A stretch of 62,000 nucleotides of DNA from Symbiodinium natans (GCA_905221605.1 CAJNDS010001735.1:373136-435135); one strand, 5' to 3'. Shown: positions 9,854 through 19,454, numbered from the stretch's first letter. A program made the numbers and translations. The notes: a model not told the origin generated them from the sequence alone.

Positions 9854-12535
9854 AAGAACGCCCCGCTGCAAGGGACGTCGAATGACAGCGCTTCTGCGCT
9901 GGACCAGGCGTCCCGAGCTGCTTTGACCGCGCGTCGCACAGAAGCGTGCGCGGTAAGAGCAGAAACAGCCATGGGGGAGGGTGGAGACAGTTCGGCCCAA
10001 TTCTGTGAACAGAACAATTTTCCCGCTTCTGAGGCGGACAGGCCCGAAGAGAGCTGCAAGGACTCGTACTCTGCTGCTATTGCGAAAGGGCAAGAGAAGC
10101 AGCCCCCGTTCAAGCGGGTGGCTGAGCCAAGCCCACAATTTTCCAAGCCTCCAGCTGAGGCTTCTGCATTTTCACCTCAGGCGAGTCATCACGGTGCGCA
10201 TAGGTCTGGACAAGCGCAATGTACTGCGCCCCAGACCATACAGGAGTGTTGGGTTTTGGAAATTTTCGCAGGGTCGGCCGGGATTACCTCGGCAGCTGCT
10301 TCAGCCGGCCTCAAGCGGTCAGTCGGAGTAGACAATGTCCGCATGCCGAGGCGCAAGGGCAAGATCATACAGCTGGACTTGCTCCTGCTGTCGCACCAAG
10401 GTCTTCTGTGGAAATGGCTGGGTTCTCCAGGACTGGTCGCCGTATGGCTGGCGCCGCCCTGCGGCACATCCAGCAGGGCCAGGGAAATCCCGTTTTCGGG
10501 GGAGGACGAGCCGCGTCCTTTGCGGTCAGTGGAGTGCCCGGAAGGGCTCCCAGGCCTTGGCCCAAGCGATGCAGAAAGGGTGGCAAAGGCTAACGAGCTT
10601 TACCGGCTCACGGCCCGAATCTGGGACTTCTGCTGCGAAAACGACATTGTGGTAATCATAGAGAACCCCTATCGCAGTTTCTTTTGGCATTGCAGCGCCA
10701 TTGAACATATCCTCAGGAGTGAACAAGCGATCGTGGTCCAGTGCGACTTTTGCATGATGGGAGGTTCGAGATTGAAGCGGACGGCCCTGCTGTGCAACAG
10801 CGACCTCATCACAGGCCTGGCTGTCACGTGTGATGGATCCCACGAGCACCTGCCCTGGAAAGTGCAGGAGGGAGTTCTCGCAACAAAGCTTGAGACTGCG
10901 TATCCACACCAGTTTTGTAAGCACTTTGTTTCCCTGCTGCTGCAGCATCTGACACAGAAGGGCTGTCGGGATGGTCTGAATCTCTTGGAGGCAGATCCCG
11001 CAAACTCCTCAGGAGCCAGGGTGGTAACGACACAGGCGAAGACCAAAAGGGCTGCATCGTTTCAGGTTATCCCCGAATTTCGCAGACGAATCAGATGGAC
11101 AGTGCCCGGCCAACTCCGTAGTACTCTCCAGACTACACAGTGGTTGGCACCGGACAGGATCCCGGGCTTCAAGGCGCCAGGAGCCCCGCCCCTGCTGTCT
11201 TCTGCGACGGATGTGCTGGTGGAAGTCCCGTGGAACCCACAGGAATTCGTGGCGAAAGCCCGACTGGCCGGCCACCCCCGGCACCTGTGTCTCGGGGTGC
11301 CACCCACCCTGCGGAAGGCAATTTTGGCGTGTTCTAAACAGCTTGCAACCAAGGTGATTGAGACTCGAGCAGCGCAGTCACGGAGATGGCTCCAGCGAGC
11401 CCAGGAGCTGCAGTTAGCTGAAGACGACTTCAAAGCCAGGCTGCCCGAGCACATCCGCAGCAGCCTCCGTAACAAGAGAATACTGCTCTTCAAAGAGATG
11501 CTAGAAGCGTCCCACTACGCCGACAAGGCAGTGGCAGACGACCTGGCACAGGGTTTTGATCTTGTGGGGCATTTGGACCTTCCGGCAGGCTGGTCCACCG
11601 ACTTTCGTCCAGCATTCCTCTCCCTGAAGGACCTGTCCCAACTGACGCAGGAGACGAACCACCAGGTCATCAAGGAAGTTGAGGACTCATCTCAGTTCCT
11701 GGAAGAACTGTGGCAGAAAAGTCTCGATGAAGTATCAAAAGGCTGGTCGGAAGGACCTTTCCGAGAGCAGGACTTGCCACAGGGAGCTGTAGTCAGCAAA
11801 CGTTTTGCAATCCAACAAGGGAACAAGGTCAGGCCGATTGACGACCTGTCCCAGAGCCACATCAACGAGGCATTCGGGAGCATGGGGAAGATCGAGTTGC
11901 ATGACATCGAGACAATTGCAGCGTCGGCCATCTTGTTCCTGAGGCACGCAGGACAAGGTCTGCTGGGTAAAACCATTGACCTGAAATCAGCATATAGGCA
12001 ACTACCACTGTCCGAAGAAGCACTCAACATGGCCTACGTGGCTGTCAAGGACCCCAATTCGGGGGAGGTTCGCTTCTTTAGGCTTCTCTGCCTTCCATTC
12101 GGCGCTGTGGCGGCGGTCCACGCATTCATCAGGGTCAGCCTGGCTATTTGTCATATAGGAAACACGTTCTGGCACTTACCTTGGAGCTCTTTTTACGATG
12201 ACTTCACACTGTTGTCAACACGACAGCTGGCCACTAGCGCAGAGGCCAGTGCATGTTTTCTGCTAGACTTGCTCGGCTTTGAGTTTGACAGAGACGGAGA
12301 CAAGGCCCAGCCGTTCCAGGAGGTCTTCAGATCTTTGGGGGTCGAATTTGACCTTACAGACAGCAGCAAGCAGATAATTAGGATCCAGAATACAGCAGAG
12401 CGGACCAAAAGTCTCATCGAAGACCTGGCAGCCTTTCAGGAGCAAGGAGCCTCAAGCCCTAAGACCTGGAATCGACTGAGGGGAAGGCTGCACTTCGTGG
12501 CAAGCGCCCAAGGGCTTCATGAGAAGAATCTCTGA
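9854..12535 (+). CDS. Polyprotein: C5-type DNA methyltransferase fused to reverse transcriptase
   Basis: The frame is open from the base after the Gag stop; the first ATG is 9971. Counting from codon 9923, residues about 108-330 match the motif order of C5 cytosine methyltransferases: motif I LEIFAGSAGIT (SAM binding), motif IV APPCGTSS with the candidate catalytic Cys, motif VI IENP, and a later GGSRLKRTALLCN resembling motif VIII. No target-recognition domain is obvious. Reverse-transcriptase motifs follow: KVRPIDDLS (about 635), IDLKSAYRQLPL (motif A Asp, about 685), CLPFGAVAAVHAF (motif B) and FYDDF (757-761, catalytic Asp pair). It would copy element RNA and may methylate DNA. Classic DIRS elements carry an adenine-type methylase after RNase H, so this N-terminal C5-like fusion is unusual. 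The frame ends at TGA within the RNase H overlap. Confidence 0.85.
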   Translation, partial: KNAPLQGTSNDSASALDQASRAALTARRTEACAVRAETAMGEGGDSSAQFCEQNNFPASEADRPEESCKDSYSAAIAKGQEKQPPFKRVAEPSPQFSKPPAEASAFSPQASHHGAHRSGQAQCTAPQTIQECWVLEIFAGSAGITSAAASAGLKRSVGVDNVRMPRRKGKIIQLDLLLLSHQGLLWKWLGSPGLVAVWLAPPCGTSSRAREIPFSGEDEPRPLRSVECPEGLPGLGPSDAERVAKANELYRLTARIWDFCCENDIVVIIENPYRSFFWHCSAIEHILRSEQAIVVQCDFCMMGGSRLKRTALLCNSDLITGLAVTCDGSHEHLPWKVQEGVLATKLETAYPHQFCKHFVSLLLQHLTQKGCRDGLNLLEADPANSSGARVVTTQAKTKRAASFQVIPEFRRRIRWTVPGQLRSTLQTTQWLAPDRIPGFKAPGAPPLLSSATDVLVEVPWNPQEFVAKARLAGHPRHLCLGVPPTLRKAILACSKQLATKVIETRAAQSRRWLQRAQELQLAEDDFKARLPEHIRSSLRNKRILLFKEMLEASHYADKAVADDLAQGFDLVGHLDLPAGWSTDFRPAFLSLKDLSQLTQETNHQVIKEVEDSSQFLEELWQKSLDEVSKGWSEGPFREQDLPQGAVVSKRFAIQQGNKVRPIDDLSQSHINEAFGSMGKIELHDIETIAASAILFLRHAGQGLLGKTIDLKSAYRQLPLSEEALNMAYVAVKDPNSGEVRFFRLLCLPFGAVAAVHAFIRVSLAICHIGNTFWHLPWSSFYDDFTLLSTRQLATSAEASACFLLDLLGFEFDRDGDKAQPFQEVFRSLGVEFDLTDSSKQIIRIQNTAERTKSLIEDLAAFQEQGASSPKTWNRLRGRLHFVASAQGLHEKNL

Positions 12536-13172
12536 CATCATCAATGCCCCCGCATATGTCAGGAGACAAAACCAAGCCTCCCTTTGCGCAGCACTGCAGG
12601 GGCTACGACACTACATAGCCGAGGCGTCGCCGAGGATAGTGCGAGCCCAGACCTCAGAGACGGTGTACGCTTTTACGGACGCCTCGCAAGAAGGACTCCA
12701 AGGCCTCGATATGGGCCTGGGAGCAGTCCTGTTCAATCAGGAGGGGCACATCCTGTGCTGGTTTGGCATTGTGTTGCCGCATGACCTTGCTGAGAAACTT
12801 CTGCAAGGAAAGTCTAAAGTCATCAACGAGCTCGAGAGCATAGCTGTTCTCCTGCTATTCATTCTAGCCCGAGAGTTTCTGCGGGGGAAACATGTGATGT
12901 GCTACTTAGACAATGAGGCGGCGCGCATAACGCTCCTCAAGCTGACCAGCGATTCAGAGGCTTTGACCCTCTTGAGCAATGCTTGCGCATTGTTAGAACA
13001 GGAGCTCGAGATGATTCCGTTCTACGCTCGGGTACCGAGCAAATCCAATGTGGCGGACGCCCCGTCTCGCCTTGACTTTACAGGGCTGCCACACAATTGC
13101 AGGTTCCAAGACCAGGTGCTTCTTGCGGAAATGGCCAAGCTGGTGAACTCGCTCGTCGGGCGCGAGGCCTGA
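12519..13172 (+). CDS. RNase H domain of the retrotransposon
   Basis: A 217-residue frame that overlaps the end of the reverse transcriptase by 17 bases in the +1 frame. It removes RNA from the RNA-DNA hybrid. The acidic active-site pattern is visible: TDAS (about residue 51), the Glu of INELES, the Asp of YLDNEA, and the closing Asp in NVADAPSRLD, the N-x-AD-x-x-SR ending common in retroelement RNase H. The residues before it (MRRISDIINAP) continue the connection domain of the polymerase, so the natural product is a fusion. Either a programmed +1 shift near 12515-12520 or a one-base insertion in this copy separates them. Confidence 0.8.
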   Translation: MRRISDIINAPAYVRRQNQASLCAALQGLRHYIAEASPRIVRAQTSETVYAFTDASQEGLQGLDMGLGAVLFNQEGHILCWFGIVLPHDLAEKLLQGKSKVINELESIAVLLLFILAREFLRGKHVMCYLDNEAARITLLKLTSDSEALTLLSNACALLEQELEMIPFYARVPSKSNVADAPSRLDFTGLPHNCRFQDQVLLAEMAKLVNSLVGREA

Positions 13173-13218
13173 AACCCCATGACCAAGGAAGGGACTTGCA
13201 TTCTCCCCGACCAAGAGA

Positions 13219-13478
13219 GGGAGCTTTCGTTTCTCACACACCTGCAGAGGACAGATCTCGGATGGAAGCAGACACAGCAAATCCCCTTCCTTGGAAAAGA
13301 TGCCAGTGCGTAAGCTTCAGTCGTGTTAGTGTGAGGGTGCATGTCATTGCAGTCGGTGCATGTGAATAGCATTGTCGTGCATGGAGAACCAATGAATGAG
13401 CATAACATCGATGGATCGCGTACTTTCGGCTAGGCGATGTTTTCTTACATGTGAAACATTTTTGTTTGGAAAATAAGG
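13219..13478 (+). repeat. 260-bp direct repeat, copy 1 (candidate B1)
   Basis: Identical base for base, by my reading, to 14058-14317 (offset 839). It starts 47 bases after the RNase H stop. Position and spacing match the B1 unit of split-direct-repeat tyrosine-recombinase retrotransposons, where the repeats let a circular cDNA be rebuilt. Confidence 0.9.
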
Positions 13479-14057
13479 TAATCGTGCTGTAAGTACAGAC
13501 CTTTATTTTCCGGAGAAAAATTTTCGAATTCTACGAATGAGAAAGTTTTTCGGCTCAGACCAGGAGAGGTCACAGCCCTCTCAGCCACAACCCTCGTGGA
13601 GAGAGTCCCGGAAAATTTTTCTGCCCACCCACCCACTCCAATTGTGCCTTACGTTGGGCAGTTGAGATGAAACGTGATGCCGGGACAGCGGGTCTTGATG
13701 AAGAGACAAACAGAGAATCAAGGATCCAATGGCTGGCAGTGATGGTAACCAATGTGCCGGTTGTGGATGTTGTGCTTTGTAGAGTGGCGACCACAGGAAC
13801 AGTTGACGACGTCAAGTTTGCGGTTGCTGACGATGTGTGGCATCGCTCTGGGCATGACTTACGTACTTCCAGTTTCCGCTTGGAAATGCAGGGTCGTCAT
13901 GTGCCCTACAGCACGAACCTCAGCGATCTACCGGTGCACCTCGGAACATGTGTGCATTTCGTTGTTCAACTCAACCATTGACAGGCCGCGCACTTAGGCG
14001 GAACCGCTGAGTGCAGCAGAGAACTCTGCTTTCAGCGCTTTGTGTAGCGTTTCACGG
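13479..14057 (+). repeat. Spacer between the 260-bp repeats (candidate A2)
   Basis: 579 bases between the two identical repeats. In PAT/Ngaro-type elements this slot holds A2, whose partner A1 sits at the element's 5' end; I found no matching sequence upstream. Near its right end are two short fold-back motifs: one around 13987-14013 (GCGG-AA-CCGC core) and AGCAGAG-AA-CTCTGCT at about 14016-14031. They may act in cDNA circularisation or RNA 3'-end function, which is inference. Confidence 0.55.
13667..13981 (+). CDS. Small ORF inside the repeat spacer
   Basis: A 104-codon ORF from ATG to TGA lying wholly within the spacer. The product is mixed and slightly acidic with VVDVV and TVDDVKFAV segments, and has no recognised domain. 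It may be chance in a 579-bp region, or an accessory product of the element. Nothing in the sequence decides between these. Confidence 0.25.
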   Translation: MKRDAGTAGLDEETNRESRIQWLAVMVTNVPVVDVVLCRVATTGTVDDVKFAVADDVWHRSGHDLRTSSFRLEMQGRHVPYSTNLSDLPVHLGTCVHFVVQLNH

Positions 14058-14317
14058 GGGAGCTTTCGTTTCTCACACACCTGCAGAGGACAGATCTCGG
14101 ATGGAAGCAGACACAGCAAATCCCCTTCCTTGGAAAAGATGCCAGTGCGTAAGCTTCAGTCGTGTTAGTGTGAGGGTGCATGTCATTGCAGTCGGTGCAT
14201 GTGAATAGCATTGTCGTGCATGGAGAACCAATGAATGAGCATAACATCGATGGATCGCGTACTTTCGGCTAGGCGATGTTTTCTTACATGTGAAACATTT
14301 TTGTTTGGAAAATAAGG
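14058..14317 (+). repeat. 260-bp direct repeat, copy 2 (candidate B2)
   Basis: Perfect copy of 13219-13478. Its end at AATAAGG (14317) is the best candidate for the right border of the retrotransposon; the next bases (ACGGCTTG...) differ from those after copy 1. Confidence 0.9.
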
Positions 14318-14589
14318 ACGGCTTGTTTTGGCTGTCAAGGGTTTTGGCTGAACTTCATTCAACTGCTCAAAAGCAGGTTGCAGGTTCGTGAACCCTAAAG
14401 CCTAACTCCATGTAAACAAACACGAAGTGCGCCACAGGCTTGTATCCAAGCACGCACCTGCCTGAAAACAGATCATTGATCAATCAAGCAGTATTCACAT
14501 GGACCTGGAGCTGAAGATTTGTCTTTAGAGTGGGAGACAGTGACCATCGGAGCCCCTTGGAGCAGGCCGGTGTGCAATGGTGATAAGCT

Positions 14590-15757
14590 ACAATGCAGGT
14601 TACCCCAATGGGCAGATCCAAGCTAATGGAGACGCGTTTGCTGCAATACATGGGCCAAATGGCAAGGTGCAAACCTTTGGTGCCCCATGCCATCCTGGCC
14701 ACATCCACGCCCTTTGCTGCAATTTTGGATGATGGGTCTGTAGTGACCTGGAGCGACACTGATACTGGTGGTGACAGCAGCACAGGATCAGTTGATGGAT
14801 GTGAGACAGATTCAGTGTGCACATGAGGCTTTTGCAGCTATCCGGGGATGGGTCTGTCGTTACATGGGGAAACCTTCCCATGGTGGTGACTCCGGTCGTG
14901 TGCAGGTACAGCTGCAGAACGTGTCTGCCATAGCAGCGACTTGCAGGCATTTGCCGCAATTACGGCAGATGGACGAGTTGTGACATGGGGACAAGCACAG
15001 ATGGGAGGTGACAGCCGTGCCGTGCAAGATCAGCTTCGAGGTGTGCAGTGCATCAAAGGGGCATGTGCCACATTTGCAGCTCTACTTGCCAATGGTTCTG
15101 TGGTGACCTGGGGAAATGGGGCCTTTGGGGGTGACAGCAGTGCTGTAAGAGATGAGCTTCGGGACATTCGAGCGATCCAGTCAAATCATTATGCCTTTGC
15201 TGCCTTGACCCATGAAGGGCATGTAGTGACCTGGGGCAAGCAGGAAGCTGGCGGCGAGAGCAGGGCTGCACGAGCTCAACTCCAGAATGTGGTGGCTATC
15301 CAAGCAAGCACTTCTGCATTTGCTGCTATTCGTGCTGATGGTTGTGAGCTGGGGCAATCCCAGGTATGGTGGTGAAAGCAGTGGTGTGCAGCATTTGCTG
15401 AAGAATGTTGAGCAGATTGTGCACTGCGGCGATTCATTCGCAGCAATACGTCAAGGCGGATCCGTTGTGACATGGGGGAATAGATGTGCCAACACCGATG
15501 ATGTGAAGGATCTCCTCCTCAGTGGCGTTCAGGCCATTCAAGCAACACACCATGCATTTGCTGCTCTGAAGATCGATGGCTCTGTAGTGACCTGGGGCAA
15601 CATGGACCGTGGTGGTGACAGCACGTCTGTGCAGCATGCCCTGCAGGACGTGTGCCACGTGCAAAGCACGGGTGCAAACTTTGTGGCCGAAACGAGCAGT
15701 GGCCAATTGGTCCTTTGGGGACATCTGAAGAGGATGGTCCGCCCGGAGGACTGGTGA
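14590..15757 (+). pseudogene. RCC1-like 41-residue repeat protein, frameshifted
   Basis: About ten tandem units of roughly 41 codons (123 bases) read AFAAI-ADG-VVTWG-x4-GGDS-x-AV-x3-L-x2-V-x2-IQ. Clear VVTWG or VVSWG cores lie near 14740, 14857, 14980, 15100, 15223, 15345, 15468 and 15588, with an earlier GKVQTFGAP unit near 14650. Such repeats resemble RCC1/HERC-type beta-propeller blades and form large families in dinoflagellates. The reading frame changes at about 14690, 14770-14830, 14930 and 15340, so this copy cannot be translated as one protein unless the assembly has indels. It ends with RPEDW and TGA at 15755-15757. It lies just downstream of the retrotransposon. Confidence 0.75.
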
Positions 15758-16380
15758 GTTTTTGAACGGAACAAGAGCCAGCGGTTCAAAAGTCTTCGAC
15801 CGAAATTGAAAGCCTGCCCGCTTTTGATACTCCCAGGCCTTTGCCAAACCCAGTCTTCCAAATTGAGTCTTCAGGTGCCCTCGCTGTGACATCCCGGGTG
15901 CCCTGGCTGCACTATTGACTTTGAACCATGACGATTTCACAACGGTCCAGATCCATGTGGGTCCGAGGGTGTTCTCAGGACCTGTAGCCTCAATCACACC
16001 CTACAGTCACACCCTACACCCTGCACCACTAAATTTAAACCTGATACCCTAAATAGGTTCTTCGGCTTCTGTTGGTTATAATTGTGGTTGTGTTTTTGTT
16101 AAAACAACAAAAGGCCGAAGAATCAAATATGGCACACTTTCGTTTTTCAAACCTCTTCTGGGTATGTACTTGGCAGGTGTGATACATGTCCGTCTCCAGT
16201 CCCTCTGTATCTTCACCGAGATGTGAATGTGTACTCTGGACCTTGATCTACAATGCCCATTGCACCTAATAACCTATGTATTTAGTCTTGATTCCTGTCC
16301 CCAAGGCCATGGCCGAAGGAGGGTGTGCTGGTCTGGAACCCAAGGCAACCTCAGGCAATGACTGATTTTTGTGGCTGCTA
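15758..16380. other. Non-coding region with a fold-back
   Basis: An imperfect inverted repeat pairs GGTTCTTCGGC (16056-16066) with GCCGAAGAAT (16114-16123). Degenerate ACCCTA-like words lie around 15998-16055. No gene seen. Confidence 0.4.
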
Positions 16381-16542
16381 GCTGGCTAGCCTCCAGCTGG
16401 CTGGCAGCCCGAGAAAACATGTACATGGGAACCACCCACTGAGGCCAGGGCGGCCGGTCCGCCAGCTCTGCGTCGAGCCCTTTTCAGAGAGCCCCGAACC
16501 CTTGCCAGCTAGCTGGCCAACTCCCTTGCCAGCTAGCTGGCC
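16381..16542. repeat. GCCAGCTAGCTGGC palindrome cluster
   Basis: The 14-base perfect palindrome GCCAGCTAGCTGGC occurs at 16504-16517 and 16528-16541, each preceded by CTT. Related GCTAGCTGG/CCAGCTGGC words lie at 16378-16410. It is a short local repeat of unknown role. Confidence 0.7.
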
Positions 16543-17000
16543 TGGTCCTAAACCCAATGCCCTAATGACCCTAATGCACCAAACCCAAAATCACCACTTG
16601 GTAAAACTTAGGGTTTTTAGGGTTCAGTCCTTCGGGTTTAAGGGTTTTGGGTGTGTGGCTTTCAATGGTTTAGGGTTGGGTTTGCTTAGGGCAATTCTCG
16701 GGATTAGGGCTCAAGCCTCAAGCCGAAGGACATGGTTTTGTTTACATAGAGTTTGGGATTCATGTTCGGCTTTTAAGGTTTATGGCTTGTTTGCAAAACA
16801 CCAAACCTTAAATTTAAACAAAAGATGTTTCTCATGTTCTGCCATGAAGTTTTCCGTTTTTTTTTTAATATTTGTTTGGTGCATGTTCTTCTCATTGTTT
16901 TTTTTGCACCTTGTGATATTTTGTGTTTTTCTTCTCCTCATCATTATATGATTTTGGGAACTTTTTTGTTTACTTTTCTCTGTGAAACCCACAAGAACCC
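16543..17000. repeat. Scattered TTTAGGG-like words, AT-rich tail
   Basis: Degenerate TTTAGGG/GGGTTT words at 16600-16690, then T-rich DNA to about 16980. No convincing gene. Confidence 0.45.
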
Positions 17001-17022
17001 ATGACCCCTTTAGCTTTGGCTC

Positions 17023-17695
17023 ATGACCCCTTTGCCTTGGCAGGGGAATAAAAGCGAGTACCTGTTGTGTCTGAAGCAGCCCAGCGGGTCCCACCCATGC
17101 CGCCAAAGCAACCCTGGGTGGGGATGTACCGAGTGGGAAGGCTGGCAGCAATGGGGGGATGAGCACTGGTCCGGAGGGTGGTCCTTGAGTTGGTGGGAAG
17201 CCTCCCCGACTGGGAACAATGCTAGGCCTCTGCACGTGATACCTCCCAAGAAAGTGAGGAGGAAACGCCGACAGCAGAGCCTGAACGAGAGGCCGCGGCT
17301 GACCTGAATACAGGTGCCAGACCAGTTGTCAGTGAAGTTGGGGGTAGCCCTATCCTCCGAACAGGGGCAATAAGCAGATGCCAGACCGAGCCACGTACGA
17401 GATCCAGGGTAAGGTTAGGAAGCTCACCATCCTAGCCAGAGGCGGCTCCCATGTGGTTTACACCTTGGACGAGGAGCGGAAACGGGTGCTGAAAGTGGGC
17501 GAACCTGCTGCACACCACAATGAATGGGAGCTCTTCGCATTGACCCTAGACAGTTGGCCCCAGGTGTGCAGGAGGTTCATCCTCCAGGTCGAAGTACCGG
17601 GTCCCCTACCGACCTTAAGGCCTATGCAGTGGAGAAGATGCAGCCACCCGTTCGGCCCACCCCGGATGGTTCATTCCTCCAGATGTGCATTATGA
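17023..17695 (+). pseudogene. Decayed kinase-like fragment with Trp-rich leader (tentative)
   Basis: The frame 17023-17307 is rich in Trp and Gly and ends in a basic PKKVRRKRR, like a nuclear signal. The frame 17378-17695 reads ILARGGSHVVYTLDEE, then RVLKVGE and NEWELFAL. This resembles a protein-kinase-like N-lobe: Gly-rich loop, Lys in VLK, Glu in NEWE. After about 17600 a sensible continuation (AYAVEKMQP, hinge-like) sits in another frame, so the piece is broken. The kinase reading is my inference from spacing of a few residues. A dinoflagellate retroelement-borne domain is equally possible. Confidence 0.3.
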
Positions 17696-18019
17696 TATGC
17701 TTCTGGTGTGGACTTCGACTCCCGGAGGGTTACCTCCACCCCCCGATCAAGGGGAGCACAACTGGGGGTATTTGGGAATTTCGGAATGCCCAAATACCAT
17801 CGCCTGACAAGTTTGGATGTGGCGAACTGGGGATGCCGAGAATAGCATGGGTTTTCCAGCCCTACCCGGCTGGCCTCCTTCTTCCGCTGGTTTGATCAGG
17901 ACTCCCCCACCCTGAGTAGCAAAGTCAGGAGGTGGATAAACCTCCATCATGCCAGCATTCCACTGCTCACCAGCCTTCTTTTGCATGAATTAAAACAAAT
18001 GGAGAGGCCTTGAGGGAAG

Positions 18020-18215
18020 TTTTTGCCAGGAGGTTTGATCCTCTCCCCTCTGGTGGCGTCCTGGGGAGGATGGTAGAGTCGAGGTTCATCCTCGCCACCA
18101 GAGAAATAGCCCCTAGCTGATTTCCTCTAACAGTTTGCACCCAGTGCACCAGAACCTTTGCAGGAGGTTTTGATCCTCTCAACCTCTGGTAGCATCCCAA
18201 AGAGGATGATGGAGT
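18020..18215 (+). repeat. Two diverged copies of a ~57-bp unit
   Basis: The string GCCAGGAGGTTTGATCCTCTC...CTCTGGTGGCGTCC...GAGGATGGTAGAG near 18024 recurs in altered form near 18160 (GCAGGAGGTTTTGATCCTCTC...CTCTGGTAGCATCC...GAGGATGATGGAG). The intervening DNA has the motif in inverted form (CATCCTCGCCACCAGAG, about 18089-18105). Confidence 0.5.
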
Positions 18216-18619
18216 AGGAGGTGGTTTCCTCTTGTACCATAGGGCCAAGCAGGCCACCAGTAGGTGTGCCAGTACAGGGGCACGGTTTCACAACCCAAAC
18301 ACCAAGAAGGTGGTTTGCAGAAGTTCGCCAAACTCGCAAAAAAATTGAAGAACCCAGGCCCTAAAGACCCCTTCCAGAGACGAGCCTGCGCTGTCGACCA
18401 TCGGCCAAGGGGGTCGCTGATGAGAAAATGGTCGCCTCGAAGAACATTACTTGCTGCAGAAAGCATGATTTGCTCCGAGCGCATTCTCTGGAGGGTGGTG
18501 GCGTTCTTGGGCGGCGTGGCTGCCTCCGCCACAGTCTGTCTTTGTTGGCTTTTTTTCCCGGCCTTCTTTCCCGGCCTGGTCCCGGCCTTTGTTTCTTTGT
18601 CCTGTCGAGCTGGACTTCC

Positions 18620-18829
18620 GCTCCTTCTCGTGTTACCAATGCAGGAGATGCTGCCGAGAGGGCTTTTTGTGGCCAGGGCAACACCCGAATTCATGTAATC
18701 GCCTTTGACAGCACGGCAGCGCTCACCAATCCAGCAAAGCTTGCAGAGGCAGTGGAAGCAAAGTTCACCGACAAAGCGCTTTGGGCCTCCACTGAGTTTT
18801 GTTTGGCATTTGAGCAGTGGCCCATCTGA
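18620..18829 (+). CDS. Possible exon, unknown protein
   Basis: The frame ending at TGA 18827-18829 reads RIHVIAFDSTAALTNPAKL, then AVEAKFTDKALWAS, and looks like a folded, non-repetitive protein segment. The start is not defined and no family is recognised. The rest of 18250-19450 holds no feature I can support. Confidence 0.25.
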   Translation, partial: APSRVTNAGDAAERAFCGQGNTRIHVIAFDSTAALTNPAKLAEAVEAKFTDKALWASTEFCLAFEQWPI

Positions 18830-19454
18830 AAAATGTTGGTGCGTGTGCCTTACCAATGAAGTTGGTTCAATGCGCGTGGAGCGGCTTCGAAACCAGCTTG
18901 CCTCCGCCGGGTGGAAGGTCACGACCTGAAACTCTTCACGGCAACTGCAAACTCAAAATCGCCGCCCGAATTCAAAGGCAGTTTGGGATTCCAAACGAGT
19001 GTTCTCCGCGTGACGGAGCATCCGCTGCCTTGTGCTCGAGACCATCTGCTCAAAGTGCCACGGACTTGAACGCTGCGAACATTTTTGTGCAAACCGTGCC
19101 AGGTGCTTCACTGCCGCGCCTTATCTGAGTCTGGACGGCTTGTGTCGCCCGACTGCTGTGCGTTTTGATCTGCCGCCGCTCAGGTACACGTCCTGAGAGA
19201 GCACGACGCTTCATTATTTCAAGAACGGCTACAGTGCCACGGCTTTTGGTGCTGCAGCTCACTTTAAACGTTTCAGGCCCTGTAAAACCAGAGTAGGTGC
19301 CACAGCATGGTCAGGGGGGGGGTGGGCAACTCAGCGATGCTCGGCAGGAACTCGCTGCGGGATTCGAGCATGCGCGGGCGCAGAAGCCGTCCGCACTTAC
19401 GTGCTGCTGTGTGTGCAGTCCTGGGTGCCCATCACGAGTCAACAACCATTCCGC

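Larger units (their letters stand above)
4910..14317 (+). mobile_element. Tyrosine-recombinase retrotransposon (DIRS/PAT/Ngaro-type) with DNA methyltransferase
   Basis: All reading frames run on the plus strand in the order unknown ORF, tyrosine recombinase, Gag-like zinc-finger protein, methyltransferase-reverse transcriptase, RNase H, then a repeat module. Recombinase plus reverse transcriptase plus RNase H in one unit, with no integrase or protease, is the signature of tyrosine-recombinase retrotransposons. Right after the RNase H stop comes a 260-bp repeat (13219-13478), a 579-bp spacer and a perfect second copy (14058-14317). This looks like the B1-A2-B2 end of split-direct-repeat elements. 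I could not find the expected A1 copy at the 5' end, so the left border is uncertain and may be truncated; 4910 is only where the first ORF opens. Long intact frames and identical repeats suggest fairly recent insertion. Confidence 0.85.

Noticed and set aside
17012-17025. TAGCTTTGGCTCATG as a spliced-leader relic
   Set aside because: Only part resembles the end of the dinoflagellate spliced leader, and the next bases do not continue it.
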